Origin: Proteus cibi
Lineage (GTDB): Bacteria; Pseudomonadota; Gammaproteobacteria; Enterobacterales; Enterobacteriaceae
Direction of reading: 5' to 3'
DNA: 64,000 bases
NCBI RefSeq assembly: GCF_003144405.1
Contig: NZ_PENW01000018.1
Span: 1 to 64,000 of the forward strand
The notes under the pieces are model-generated. The model worked only from the letters and a program-made list of their open reading frames with translations. It ran no database searches and had not been told where the DNA came from. Below, piece by piece: positions 54,721 to 64,000 of the stretch (its first letter is position 1; each line of letters starts with the position of its first letter). Position numbers and translations under genes: made by a program.

Positions 54721-54756
54721 TATATGAATATTTCTGATGAAAATATTCTTCCCCAG

Positions 54757-54804
54757 AAATAATGCCCATACTTTATATCAAATCAGTATGGGCATTATTT
54801 TATT
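54757..54804 (+). terminator. Strong terminator after the small peptide gene
   Basis: AAATAATGCCCATACT pairs with AGTATGGGCATTATTT, 16 bases, followed by T-rich sequence. Confidence 0.88.
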
Positions 54805-54884
54805 TACTGTTTAAATTTTAGATTTATTTTACTGTTATTATTTTTATAAAAAATTGCGTACTATCATTTTCCTCGTTTACCTAT

Positions 54885-55472
54885 TTAGTAGGTAAAATGC
54901 CCTGTTATTTTCCATGAAAATAAAACATCCTCAGCGACTTGCCCAAACCCAATATTATGCATAACTAGATAGCGTTGGTTATCCCAGCTTTTCTTATTTA
55001 CCACAATGCCGATATGAGGCCGTCCATTATCTAAACGCCAGCTAACAATATCCCCCGGTACATAATCTTCTGCATTTTTTGTAATTGGTTTTACTTTTCC
55101 TTTTCGTGTAAAAAAGACCTCTAAATTGGGAACTCTACGGTGATCAATATTTGTATCGGGTTTATTCAGTCCCCACATTCGTTTACTTGGGTAAGCGGAA
55201 AAATTTGCTTTAATATCTTCATGCAATAATTTTTGCAAATCGATGCCGATCCCACGATAACTACGAATGATCACATCACTACAGACTCCTTTATAAGCAG
55301 GAACGTCTCCCATTGGGTAGTCTATTTTACGATAATCAGAGTCGTAAAAGACGGCTTTTGGTAAGTCGGCAGCATACTCCACCAGCTTTTTATTTTGCTC
55401 TGAAGTTATCGCTTGTGCATTTGAGAAAGGAATAATAAGCAAGAGTAAAACGCTAATTTTCATTATTTTCAC
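54885..55472 (-). CDS. DUF1287 exported protein, YijF-like
   Basis: A 195-residue exported protein with signal peptide (ISVLLLLIIPFSNAQA) and DUF1287 domain: YDSDYRKIDYPMGDVPAYKG, CSDVIIRSYRGIGIDLQ, HRRVPNLEVFFTR, YVPGDIVSWRLDNGRPHIGI. The Cys-His pattern resembles NlpC/P60-like amidases, so a cell wall role is possible. A GTG start at 55472 is used because GGAG lies eight bases upstream; the ATG at 55463 is too far. Confidence 0.85.
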   Translation of the reverse strand: MKIMKISVLLLLIIPFSNAQAITSEQNKKLVEYAADLPKAVFYDSDYRKIDYPMGDVPAYKGVCSDVIIRSYRGIGIDLQKLLHEDIKANFSAYPSKRMWGLNKPDTNIDHRRVPNLEVFFTRKGKVKPITKNAEDYVPGDIVSWRLDNGRPHIGIVVNKKSWDNQRYLVMHNIGFGQVAEDVLFSWKITGHFTY

Positions 55473-55679
55473 TGTATATTCTCCATGAAAAAGTTAAATC
55501 CATTATTTAAGAAAGAAATGACGTTATCTGTTTATACTGATAAAGCACAGCATAAAAATATAAGGGAAGTCTTAATTCGTTTTTAGCGTAGAGATAAAAA
55601 AACCGAGCCACCTTTACGGTAAACTCGGCTGATAAATACGAGAAAAAGAATAGAAAGAGAGCAAGTAAGAGAAAACAGT

Positions 55680-56846
55680 TTAGTTCAATACAATATGACT
55701 TTTACGGCGTAGACTTGCAAAGAGCATGTAAATTGCCGTCACTAATAACACCACAAAGAAGAAATTCATAATGCCGTTATTAGCTTGCGCCATAAACATC
55801 CCTGCCCCTAAAGGCCCAATAGCAGAGCCAATGCTATAACTTAATAGCATCACTTGCGTAATGGCGACAATGTAACTCGCATTCACATGATCACACGCCA
55901 ATGTAATAGCGATAGGATAAAGTGCAAAAGAAGACATTCCTAATAGCGCTAGTGCAATAATAAGCACCATATAATCGCTAGAAAGATAAGTCAGTCCCAT
56001 GGCAAAAACGCCGACTAAACACATCATCGCTAATAACAGTGTCTTGCTTATCATTACAGACAGTTTGCTAATAATAGGCTGAACCACCATTCCGCCTAAA
56101 ATAATTGCTGCCATCAACACACCTATTTGGTCTGTTGTAAATTGCCCCTGATTTAAAGCCAACGGCATCATGCCATAAATACTGCCCATCACAACACCCG
56201 ACACCATACAGCCTACTAAAGCAGCTTTATTTAATCGACTCATCTGCTTGAGTGATAAACTTTTATGATCATGCCCTTGTGGTTGCCCTTGTTTAAAAAA
56301 CAGAGGCGGCAATACCGCAATTAATAGCAAAACTAATACCGCCATAAATGGGATAGCACCTTGCGTACCAATTGCACCAATCGCTAATTGCCCTAATGTT
56401 GTGCCACCATAAAGCGAGGTCATATAAAATCCTAAGCGTTTAGCTCGCTCTTTAGGATTATCGCCAATTAATAGCCATGATTCGACAACAACAAATATAC
56501 CTGCAACCGCCATACCACCAATAAAACGGAAAACCATCCATGCTGATAAATAAGGCATTAAAGGCAACACACCGACAGTCACTGCCAGTAATAATAAAAA
56601 TACAACGAAAGAAAGACGATGCCCTATTCTTGCAATAATAGGTTCTATCATGACTGAACCTATTAACAATCCAATAAAATAAATACTTGCTAACCAGCTA
56701 GCATAGAGTGTATCCATTCCAAAACTGCTCATAGACAGTGGAACTAAACTCATTAAATAGCCTGACGCGATAGCAAATACCGTTAACCCAGCCACAGGTA
56801 CTAATGTACTGTCGCCTTTGCGTACCAAAGTAGTGTTCTGTTTCAC
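55680..56846 (-). CDS. MFS transporter, YcaD-like
   Basis: A 388-residue transporter with twelve predicted spans. GVEVVVESW-type motif (GIFVVVESWLLIGDNPKERAK) and YMTSLYGGTTLGQL are like YcaD-type efflux carriers. Substrate unknown. A GTG start at 56846 with GGAG nine bases upstream is chosen; the reading can be extended to a TTG at 56942, but that part has no membrane or family features. Confidence 0.82.
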   Translation of the reverse strand: MKQNTTLVRKGDSTLVPVAGLTVFAIASGYLMSLVPLSMSSFGMDTLYASWLASIYFIGLLIGSVMIEPIIARIGHRLSFVVFLLLLAVTVGVLPLMPYLSAWMVFRFIGGMAVAGIFVVVESWLLIGDNPKERAKRLGFYMTSLYGGTTLGQLAIGAIGTQGAIPFMAVLVLLLIAVLPPLFFKQGQPQGHDHKSLSLKQMSRLNKAALVGCMVSGVVMGSIYGMMPLALNQGQFTTDQIGVLMAAIILGGMVVQPIISKLSVMISKTLLLAMMCLVGVFAMGLTYLSSDYMVLIIALALLGMSSFALYPIAITLACDHVNASYIVAITQVMLLSYSIGSAIGPLGAGMFMAQANNGIMNFFFVVLLVTAIYMLFASLRRKSHIVLN

Positions 56847-57223
56847 TACCCTCGTCTCCACAATCAAAACGGTTGATGATGCGCTGTTTTCTCGATGCCT
56901 GATAGAGGCGGTTCTTTTATCTAGGAAAGAGAAAAGAAACAAAGGTGAAAACAGTGGATGGCGTCCCTAAATTCAGGAGACGCGAATATAGCGTTTAAAT
57001 GATGATAAATAAAATTATAAAATCTAATGTCAGAAAACAATTTTATTTATATCAATCATGATTATCGTCTTTTCTACCAAAAAGAAATAGTGCTAATCCG
57101 ATATTTATTTTTATTAAGAATAGATACGAATAAATACGTAATAAATCAAATGAAAATGACAAATATTCATGGCTATCCTATCGTTACCCGATAGGATAGC
57201 TAAAAATAAAGAGATACTTTGGT
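56847..57223. other. Intergenic region with a perfect hairpin
   Basis: Contains GCTATCCTATCG (57172-57183) and its exact complement (57189-57200) around five bases, without a T run. No gene is seen. Confidence 0.6.
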
Positions 57224-58081
57224 TTATTCTCCACTTTTTTCTAAAGCAATATGAATCGCATCAGGAATTGAACCACCATGGCCTTTGCCCTCAAACAGAT
57301 AAAATGCACACTGTTTTCCTGCTTCCGATAAATACTGGCATAACTGACGTTGCGTTAACCAACTATTACGCTCTTGATAATTTTTTTGTTGCTCTTCACT
57401 TAATCGGCTTAAATCGGGTTTTTCTTCTTTTTCGCCTAAGGTTATTGTAATTGAAATATCATTAGGAATAGCTTGCCATTGCTCTTTTTTCACCCATTCG
57501 CCATTTCCCCACCATAATGATGGACTTGCTGCGATATAACGTTGAAATGTTTCTGGATGATTGAATAAAACATAGAGGGTAAATACACCACCAAAAGAGT
57601 GACCAAACAGAGATTGCTGAGTAATCGATATTTTTTCTTTAGCGATTTGCTCTAACGCGTAAGGTCTTACTTGGGTTAAGAAAAATTGATAAAAATGCTC
57701 TGCGTTTCCGCCTCGGTTAAAGGCTTCTCCTTTTACACTCGGCGTGTAGTCATGCGTTCTCTCTGTAATAAAATAAGCTTTATCCCCCACATACCCCACA
57801 CTGATAATGGCAGGTAGCGGTTTATTTTTCTGCGTTATGGCTTCATTTACCATCAATGGAAACTGCGCATTTCCATCAACACTATAAATTAGCGCTGTCT
57901 TAGTGGTATTTTTAGGAATAGCCAGAAAGAGGCGATATTGTTTTCCTTCATATGCCACTTCTTTATTTGTAATTTGATAATAAAAATGAGCCTGAGACTC
58001 AATCTCAGGGACCTCTTGATTAGGTCTAGCTTGAACAACCGCAGATAACATAATCATTCCACATAACATTAGTATTCGCAT
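57224..58081 (-). CDS. Periplasmic esterase, IroE/siderophore esterase-like
   Basis: A 285-residue alpha/beta hydrolase with signal peptide (LMLCGMIMLSAVVQA). The nucleophile motif GHSFGG is followed by VLFNHPETFQRYIAASPSLWWG and a late His in EGKGHGG. The family includes IroE and Fes-like enzymes that cut catecholate siderophores. It lies next to a TonB-dependent receptor, in the same orientation, which supports a role in iron acquisition; the exact siderophore is unknown. Confidence 0.85.
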   Translation of the reverse strand: MRILMLCGMIMLSAVVQARPNQEVPEIESQAHFYYQITNKEVAYEGKQYRLFLAIPKNTTKTALIYSVDGNAQFPLMVNEAITQKNKPLPAIISVGYVGDKAYFITERTHDYTPSVKGEAFNRGGNAEHFYQFFLTQVRPYALEQIAKEKISITQQSLFGHSFGGVFTLYVLFNHPETFQRYIAASPSLWWGNGEWVKKEQWQAIPNDISITITLGEKEEKPDLSRLSEEQQKNYQERNSWLTQRQLCQYLSEAGKQCAFYLFEGKGHGGSIPDAIHIALEKSGE

Positions 58082-58153
58082 AAATCAGATACTCTGTTAG
58101 TCATTTAAAAAGTGAACCATTAAGATAAGAATCATCGAAGGACTTAAAAAAAT

Positions 58154-58178
58154 AAACCCCATATTTAATACGGGGTTT
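58154..58178 (-). terminator. Terminator after the TonB receptor gene
   Basis: On the minus strand AAACCCCGTATT...ATGGGGTTT then a T run, 20 bases after the receptor stop. Confidence 0.78.
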
Positions 58179-58196
58179 ACTTTCATTTAAGCTCGA

Positions 58197-60233
58197 TTAG
58201 AAGCTATATTTAATATTCGCCCAATAACGGCGACCTTCATCGACAACCCAGTTACCGCCTTTATCATTTACAGCAGGCCCTGTTTCATCTGTAATATTTA
58301 ATACCGCAAAATTAAACATGGTATTTTTATTAAAGTTGTAGGTCATCCCTAAATCAAAGGTGGTGTATCCACTACGATAACGTGCCCCTGTGTAACCATT
58401 ACGTTGTGCAGCCCAAATTTGTTTGCCAGTATAAGCGGTATTGGCATAAAAACTGGTTGCTTCATCAAACTGCCAATCAACTCGTGCATTGGCACTGTGT
58501 TTGGGTGTCATATCAAGTGGATAGCCTTTTAAAGATTCACCAGATGCTAATTTCTCATCATCACTTTTACGTTCTGAATCAATATAGGTATAGTTTGCAT
58601 TCACATGCCAACTTTCAGCAATAGGGAACCCTACCGCCGTTTCAATCCCTTTAATATTGGCTTTACCGACATTATCGTATTGATACAGTTTTAAACCTGT
58701 GATTGGATCGATTTCACCGGTATCGTAGTTTGTTAATTTATCTTTAAAATCGGTATTAAAGAAAGTCACACTTGCGGTAACACCATCCCCATTATCATAA
58801 CCAATACCAATTTCTTGGCTGACTGATGTTTCAGGTTTTAAATCACGATTGCCGTACATAATCGCACGACCTTTTTCAGTTGACGTACCGTATTCAGGGC
58901 TAATTTCACGTAAACTTGGTGCTTTAAAGGCTTTCGCCACACCGCCTTTTAAAGTGAACTCATCCGTTAAATGATAAACCGCATACGCTCTTGGGCTCCA
59001 GTGATTACCATAATATTCGTGATCATCAAGACGCACACCGCCCGTTAACGCCAAGTTATCAGTTACGCTATATTCATCTTCAATAAATAACGCTTTTTGA
59101 TCCGCTGTAATAGTGGATTGTTTAATGCCTGAGCCAGTAGATGATTCATCTTTTAAGCGTGAGTATTGGTATTGACCACCAAAGGTCATTACGTTATCAG
59201 GTAAGAACGCCGTAAATTTTGCATCAAAAACGGTATTGGTGATTTCAGGACGACGATCTTCGTAATACTCTTCACGCTCCTTCGTCGTTTTATCAATCCT
59301 TTCTGTTTTGGTAATACGCTTAGTTTGTTCTTGATAGACACTTAATTCTGAATGCAGAATATCAAACTGGTTTTTATACGTTAATGCCCAGTGGTTACGG
59401 TCATTATTAGTTTCTAACATTTTATTTTCATCAAGACGCCCACCACGATTGGTAAACTCACTCATGGATTTACCCGGAGTTGTTGTACGCTGTAGCGTAT
59501 TGCGACCCGCTTCTAATAAAATGGTTTGATTATCAGTCGGTGTGAATGCCAATTTTGCTGTAATATTCTTATTGTCATTACGACCTTGACCATACGTGAT
59601 TTTATCTTCAGCACGTAAATAGCTATTGCCGTAAAGTTGTAAGCCTAATTTATCTTCAATTAAGGGTCCTGATAGATAAAAATCACCCTTAATAGAATCA
59701 CCAGCATCACGGTTATGTTGCAATGTACCGCCAAGTGCAACTGAGCCATGCCACTCTTTTGTTACCGGTTTAGTGATAATATTGATAACACCCCCCATTG
59801 CATCTGAGCCATACAGAGATGACATAGGTCCACGAATAACTTCTATACGTTCAATCGCCTCTGCGGGTGGAATAAAACCACCTTCATAACCACCACTCCC
59901 ATTAGGACGCGACTCACGGCTATTTTGGCGACGACCATCAACAAGGATCAGTGTGTATTCGCCCGGTAAACCACGCATCGTAATTTCTTGTTTATTCGCA
60001 TTACCATTAATGCTAACGCCTTCAACCCCCTTTACGGCATCGGCTAAATCATGAACGGGTTTCTTTGCGAGTTGTTCTTTGCTGATCACGGTGATACTTG
60101 CTGGTGCATCTGTAATTTGTTGAGCAAACCCTGATGCTGATACAACAAGTTTTTCTTCTTTGATTTCTTGTGCATACAGCGGGTAAGAAGCAGATAAAAT
60201 ACAGGCGCTTAAAACACCCATTTTAAAGTTCAT
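58197..60233 (-). CDS. TonB-dependent iron/siderophore receptor
   Basis: A 678-residue outer-membrane receptor. Signal peptide (MGVLSACILSASYPLYA), TonB box-like EKLVVSAS, plug domain (ITMRGLPGEYTLILVDGRRQ, RIEVIRGPMSSLYGSDAMGGVI), then a 22-strand barrel ending NIKYSF. It resembles the CirA/IrgA/IreA group. A Fur-like box upstream (60268-60286) shows iron control. The ATG at 60233 is chosen; ATTCAGGGAACC precedes it. Its neighbour is a siderophore esterase. Confidence 0.92.
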   Translation of the reverse strand: MNFKMGVLSACILSASYPLYAQEIKEEKLVVSASGFAQQITDAPASITVISKEQLAKKPVHDLADAVKGVEGVSINGNANKQEITMRGLPGEYTLILVDGRRQNSRESRPNGSGGYEGGFIPPAEAIERIEVIRGPMSSLYGSDAMGGVINIITKPVTKEWHGSVALGGTLQHNRDAGDSIKGDFYLSGPLIEDKLGLQLYGNSYLRAEDKITYGQGRNDNKNITAKLAFTPTDNQTILLEAGRNTLQRTTTPGKSMSEFTNRGGRLDENKMLETNNDRNHWALTYKNQFDILHSELSVYQEQTKRITKTERIDKTTKEREEYYEDRRPEITNTVFDAKFTAFLPDNVMTFGGQYQYSRLKDESSTGSGIKQSTITADQKALFIEDEYSVTDNLALTGGVRLDDHEYYGNHWSPRAYAVYHLTDEFTLKGGVAKAFKAPSLREISPEYGTSTEKGRAIMYGNRDLKPETSVSQEIGIGYDNGDGVTASVTFFNTDFKDKLTNYDTGEIDPITGLKLYQYDNVGKANIKGIETAVGFPIAESWHVNANYTYIDSERKSDDEKLASGESLKGYPLDMTPKHSANARVDWQFDEATSFYANTAYTGKQIWAAQRNGYTGARYRSGYTTFDLGMTYNFNKNTMFNFAVLNITDETGPAVNDKGGNWVVDEGRRYWANIKYSF

Positions 60234-60267
60234 AGCGGTTCCCTGAATTAATAACAATTATAGTAAT

Positions 60268-60286
60268 GAGAATGATTAATATTATC
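60268..60286. promoter_or_regulatory. Fur box
   Basis: GAGAATGATTAATATTATC matches the Fur consensus GATAATGATTATCATTATC at 16 of 19 positions, 35 bases before the receptor start. A second GAGAATGATTTTC occurs at about 60303. Confidence 0.82.
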
Positions 60287-60406
60287 TTAATAAAATATTC
60301 ATGAGAATGATTTTCTTTTCATATTTGGTGTTTTTTTTTAATCTGTATCAAAGCAAATTAGTCCCATTTCTATTAAGTACGGAAGTAGCGGATCGTGAGC
60401 ACAAAA

Positions 60407-60433
60407 AAAGCAGATGGTATAACCATCTGCTTT
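60407..60433. terminator. Terminator downstream of the symporter gene
   Basis: AAAGCAGATGGT pairs with ACCATCTGCTTT around three bases; on the minus strand a T run follows. Confidence 0.82.
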
Positions 60434-60490
60434 GTATCGTTTTGTAGAGTATTTTTAGATTTAGAAAATTAACAAATTACAATCTTGTTA

Positions 60491-62125
60491 TTACCAGAAT
60501 ACGGCATAAAGCACACACAAGATGATCATAATGGCATAGGAAGCAATATTGAATCCGCTTTGTGTTTTAAAGGTTTTATCGGTTAATACAATCGCCCCTA
60601 CGCTGTCATCCGTTTTCGTCGAGGTTAAACTCACTAAGCCAATCACAACCGTTGTAAACATAAAGGTGTACATCATTTGATCAAGGAATGGCATACCTAA
60701 TGGCATTAATTTTAGGAACAACGCAAACGGTATAGATAACACCACCCCCATAATTGCACCTTTTGCATTAGTCTTCTTCCAGAATAAACCTAATAGGAAT
60801 ACTGCTAAAATACCTGGGCTAACTAAGCCTGTATATTCTTGAATATATTGGAATGCCTGATCAATACCACCTAATAATGGTGCAATAAAGCAAGCAATAA
60901 TTAAAGCAACAACGGCACTAATACGACCCACATTGACTAAACGTGTTTCAGGTGCTTTTGGTCCAATATATTCTTTATAAATATCCATCGTGAAAATAGT
61001 CGCGATAGAGTTAAGCATAGATGCTAAAGATGAAACTATGGCAGCAGCAAGTGCAGCAAAAACAATACCTTTTGCGCCTACAGGTAAGAACTGAGTTAGC
61101 CAAGGATAGGCTTTATCTGCCTGTGATAACGTTGGAATATGCGCTTGCGCCATGGTTCCTAAACCCGCCATTAATTCAGGATTAGTCGTAATCACAAATG
61201 CAGCAATACCCGGTACAACGACAAGAACAGGCACTATGAGTTTTAAGAATGCAGCAAACACTAGCCCTTTTTGTGCTTCATTGATAGATTTAGCGGCTAA
61301 AGCACGTTGAATAATGTATTGGTTAAAGCCCCAATAATAGAGATTAGCAACCCATAAACCACCGATCAGTACCGCGATACCAGGTAAGTTCATAAATTGT
61401 GGGTTATCTTTTTCTAAGATCATTTTAAAGTGATCAGGTGCAGCTTGTGTCATTTTGCTCAAACCAGCAATGATCCCACCATCCCCACCGATATAGCTGA
61501 CGGCTAATACCGTGGTAAATAAACCACCAAGGATAAGGAAGAATACTTGTACCACGTCTGTCCATGCAACAGCAGAAAGTCCACCATAGAGTGAATAGAT
61601 AACAGCAAATAATGCTAAGCCAATAATGGCATACATCATTGGTACACCAAGGATAGTTTCTAATGCCAATGAACCTAAATAAAGTACCGATGTTAAGTTA
61701 ACAAAGATAAATAATGCCAGCCAGAACACGGCAAGAATGGTTTTTAAGTTGCGGCTTTTAAAACGATTCTCAACAAACTCTGGAATGGTATAAATACCTT
61801 TTTCGATAAAAACAGGTAAAAAGTATTTAGCAACAATAATTAATGTCAGCGCTGCCATCCATTCATAAGAGGCGATAGCAAGACCAATGGAGAAACCAGA
61901 ACCTGACATACCGATAAATTGTTCTGCTGAAATATTAGCTGCAATAAGCGAAGAACCAATTGCCCACCAAGGAAGCGTTTTTCCCGCTAAGAAATAGTCC
62001 TTTGTTCCTTTTTTTTCACCATCCTTTGAACGAGAAACCCATAATCCTAGACTAATAATGATGACAACATAGAGGGCAAAAATTGCATAGTCTATTGTGC
62101 TTAATCCAACACCTTCTGTATGCAT
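60491..62125 (-). CDS. Sodium/galactose (glucose) symporter, vSGLT-like
   Basis: A 544-residue SSS family symporter with 14 predicted spans. It closely resembles Vibrio SGLT: TIDYAIFALYVVIIISLGLWV, SSLIAANISAEQFIGMSGSG, SLYGGLSAVAWTDVVQVFFL, GLWVANLYYWGFNQYIIQRALAAK. vSGLT imports galactose or glucose with sodium. GalR-type operators directly upstream and the galR and galM genes beside it point to galactose as substrate. Confidence 0.9.
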   Translation of the reverse strand: MHTEGVGLSTIDYAIFALYVVIIISLGLWVSRSKDGEKKGTKDYFLAGKTLPWWAIGSSLIAANISAEQFIGMSGSGFSIGLAIASYEWMAALTLIIVAKYFLPVFIEKGIYTIPEFVENRFKSRNLKTILAVFWLALFIFVNLTSVLYLGSLALETILGVPMMYAIIGLALFAVIYSLYGGLSAVAWTDVVQVFFLILGGLFTTVLAVSYIGGDGGIIAGLSKMTQAAPDHFKMILEKDNPQFMNLPGIAVLIGGLWVANLYYWGFNQYIIQRALAAKSINEAQKGLVFAAFLKLIVPVLVVVPGIAAFVITTNPELMAGLGTMAQAHIPTLSQADKAYPWLTQFLPVGAKGIVFAALAAAIVSSLASMLNSIATIFTMDIYKEYIGPKAPETRLVNVGRISAVVALIIACFIAPLLGGIDQAFQYIQEYTGLVSPGILAVFLLGLFWKKTNAKGAIMGVVLSIPFALFLKLMPLGMPFLDQMMYTFMFTTVVIGLVSLTSTKTDDSVGAIVLTDKTFKTQSGFNIASYAIMIILCVLYAVFW

Positions 62126-62448
62126 AATATTTTCCTTTCAGACCCATAGAGATAAGAGGATTTTAATGTAAACGTTTTCACATTCTTTTTCCGTTACTCT
62201 GTTCACAAATTTATCTCTTATGTTACGTAAATGGATCATAAAACAGGTAAACAAACGATTGCTACCGTGAGTAAAACAAAATATAAGCTTAAACCATGAT
62301 GATAACTTTCTTTAACGAATTTAATATCTTCAAATACCCGTTGAAAACAAACCTTAAAATGATAACGATTACACAAATTAACCCAGTGTAACCTCTTAAT
62401 GTAAAGACCATTAAGAGGAGCAACGAGATTAAAAAGTCGGTGAGGTAA
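62126..62448. promoter_or_regulatory. GalR-type operators between symporter and galR
   Basis: Two sites match the GalR/LacI-type operator GTGNAANCGNTTNCAC: TGTAAACGTTTTCACA (62167-62182) and ATGATAACGATTACAC (62359-62374), 192 bases apart. They lie in the promoter region of the symporter gene and could loop. Confidence 0.75.
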
Positions 62449-63459
62449 TTAAGAGAGGTGACTAAGATTAAAAACGGAATTACGCTGAACTAATGTTGGT
62501 GAAAAAATACGTTGTTTTTGTTCAAGTACTTCACCTTTTGAAAGTCTGATAGCAAGTGTTGCCGCTTGTTCAGCCATCATTTGTACAGGATAACGCACCG
62601 TGGTCAAACGAGGATGAATATAACGTGCAATTAATACATCATCAAAACCAATAACTGATATTTTTTCAGGTACAGGAATTTCATTTTCATCGAGAACAGA
62701 TAAAGCCCCTGCTGCCATAAAATCGTTGTAAGTCACCACTGCAGTAAAATCGATTGATTTGGTTAGCAGATGCATCATTGCTTTTTCTCCCCCCTCACCT
62801 TCAGGCTCTCCATATTCAATATAGCTTTCGGGCAATGAGATATTATTCGCTTCTAATGCAGCTTTATAACCGGCGAGGCGCTGAGTTGTATCTTCAATAT
62901 GATGTGTAGATGAAATATACGCGATTTTAGTATGACCTTGACGAATAAGATGTTCTGTTGCCATCCATGCCCCTTTATAATTATCTAAAGCGACACAACG
63001 TTCGGCAATGTCTGGAATAAAGCGGTTAATCAATACCATGCTTTTAACTTCATGAGCATAAGCCAGCAACTCTTCATCAGAAAGTGCTTTTGAATGGATC
63101 ACGAGACCATCACAGCGACTATTAATCAATAGTTCAATAGATTGTCGCTCATCTTGGGCATCATGATAACCATTACAAACCAAGATGTGTTTCCCTGATT
63201 GTCTTGCAACGTTATCAACCGCTTTAACAAGTGTACCAAAAAAGGGATCTGAAACATCATGCACTAAAACCCCCAAAGTTTGCGTACTTTGGCTAACCAA
63301 AGCTCTTGCTGCCGCATTAGGTCGATAACCTAGCTTTTGCATCGCAGCATTAACGGTTTCGATAGATGCTTGACTTGCTTTCGGCGAGTTATTAATGACT
63401 CTAGATACAGTCGCGACAGAAACACCCGCTTCTTTCGCAACATCTTTGATAGTCGCCAT
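62449..63459 (-). CDS. galR: Galactose repressor GalR
   Basis: A 336-residue LacI family regulator very similar to E. coli GalR: MATIKDVAKEAGVSVATVSR, VINNSPKASQASI, DVSDPFFGTLVKAVD, NGYHDAQDERQSIELLI, IGFDDVLIARYIHPRLTTVRYP. It represses galactose genes and is released by galactose. The ATG at 63459 after GGGGTGGAT is used. It lies between the symporter and galM. Confidence 0.93.
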   Translation of the reverse strand: MATIKDVAKEAGVSVATVSRVINNSPKASQASIETVNAAMQKLGYRPNAAARALVSQSTQTLGVLVHDVSDPFFGTLVKAVDNVARQSGKHILVCNGYHDAQDERQSIELLINSRCDGLVIHSKALSDEELLAYAHEVKSMVLINRFIPDIAERCVALDNYKGAWMATEHLIRQGHTKIAYISSTHHIEDTTQRLAGYKAALEANNISLPESYIEYGEPEGEGGEKAMMHLLTKSIDFTAVVTYNDFMAAGALSVLDENEIPVPEKISVIGFDDVLIARYIHPRLTTVRYPVQMMAEQAATLAIRLSKGEVLEQKQRIFSPTLVQRNSVFNLSHLS

Positions 63460-63608
63460 ATCCACCCCTTATGGTTCACCTTTATTCATGGTTAAGAAAT
63501 AACGTACCGTTAATCTACAAACTAAGAAAAAAGAGAGTAATAGAATTTAAGTGGCTTGATTATCAGCGAAGAAAGGAAATTTAAAAAGTAAAAAGATCAA
63601 ATAAATAG

Positions 63609-63640
63609 AGAAAAGGAAAGCGTTTACACTTTCCTTTTGT
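63609..63640 (-). terminator. Terminator after galM with operator-like loop
   Basis: AAAAGGAAAG and CTTTCCTTTT flank CGTTTACA, which also resembles half of a GalR operator. It lies just after the galM stop. Confidence 0.6.
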
Positions 63641-63642
63641 TG

Positions 63643-64000
63643 TTACGAATAAAATTTATAGATTGTTTGGCTATTCCACGCTGTATTTGCAGGTAAAACA
63701 CCTTGGTTTTCATGCCATTCTGGATGATTAGGACCATCTGGGAAATATTGTGTTTCTAATGCTAATCCTGAGTAATTGCCATAATGGCGACTCTTTCCTT
63801 TTGTTCCCGCCAGAAAGTTACCGGTATAGAATTGGAGAGAAGGCATGGTTGTAAACACATCCATTTTAAGTTCGCCCTCAGGGGCAATAACTGTCGCAAC
63901 TGGGGTTTTATCCTCTATCACTTTCTTATCTAAAATAAATGCATGATCGTAACCATTCGCGGCTTTTTGGCACTCATCTGCCATAAAATCAATGCCAACA
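63643..64000 (-). CDS. galM: Aldose 1-epimerase GalM, 5' end outside window
   Basis: The C-terminal about 118 residues of mutarotase GalM, which converts beta- to alpha-galactose. YDHAFILDK, TTMPSLQFYTGNFLAG and GLALETQYFPDGPNHPEW are family marks, including the catalytic Glu of ALETQ. The reading stays open to base 64000, so the start lies beyond. A galactose operon gene, consistent with galR and the symporter. Confidence 0.9.
   Translation of the reverse strand, partial: VGIDFMADECQKAANGYDHAFILDKKVIEDKTPVATVIAPEGELKMDVFTTMPSLQFYTGNFLAGTKGKSRHYGNYSGLALETQYFPDGPNHPEWHENQGVLPANTAWNSQTIYKFYS

Noticed and set aside
54724-54762. 12-codon reading after the small membrane peptide
   Set aside because: It runs into the terminator stem and is too short to support without conservation data.

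Overview
The window is AT-rich DNA from a gamma-proteobacterium of the order Enterobacterales, most likely a Proteus species. The host genes match enterobacterial families (mdaB, ygiN, ydhP, lldP-lutABC, ykgJ, yijF-like, galR), base composition and codon use are typical of Proteus, and a chemotaxis receptor gene carries a flagellar sigma-28 promoter. The species assignment is an inference.

Positions 1 to about 34039 are one end of a lambda-like siphophage prophage whose other end lies beyond base 1. The minus strand, read from high to low coordinates, holds the right-hand early and late genes: cro, a YmfL-type regulator, small genes, an initiator gene with iterons inside it, a Dam-type methylase, a Lar-like protein, RusA, an antirepressor, a DUF968 HNH protein, antiterminator Q with its downstream terminator, an accessory methyltransferase, holins, endolysin, Rz/Rz1, a predicted cos site, terminase, gpW, portal, a fused protease/capsid protein, and tail genes in lambda order (FII, Z, U, V, G/GT, H, M, L, K, I). 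The plus strand holds the cI repressor and the leftward operon: a long structured leader, rdgC, an HD hydrolase, ssb, small genes, xis and int. The prophage ends in the 3' end of the tmRNA gene ssrA, its attachment site. Small accessory genes sit between tail genes M and L and next to the lysis genes.

Positions 34040 to about 38035 are a decayed accessory island beside ssrA: an integrase remnant with an in-frame stop, a frameshifted secreted protein, a small repeat protein, and an intact 606-residue DUF4365 protein with a nuclease-like N-terminus. The last is the best candidate here for an undescribed, possibly defensive, system.

Positions 38500 to 64000 are host chromosome: a PhzF protein, a histidine phosphatase, a sigma-28 chemotaxis receptor, the mdaB / LysR / ygiN group, ydhP, a 1.75 kb very A-rich gap, the lldP-lutABC lactate-use operon, a DUF1311 protein, a DUF486 protein, ykgJ, a 29-residue membrane peptide, a DUF1287 protein, an MFS transporter, a Fur-type iron pair (esterase and TonB receptor), and a galactose group (sugar/sodium symporter, galR, galM) with GalR-type operators.
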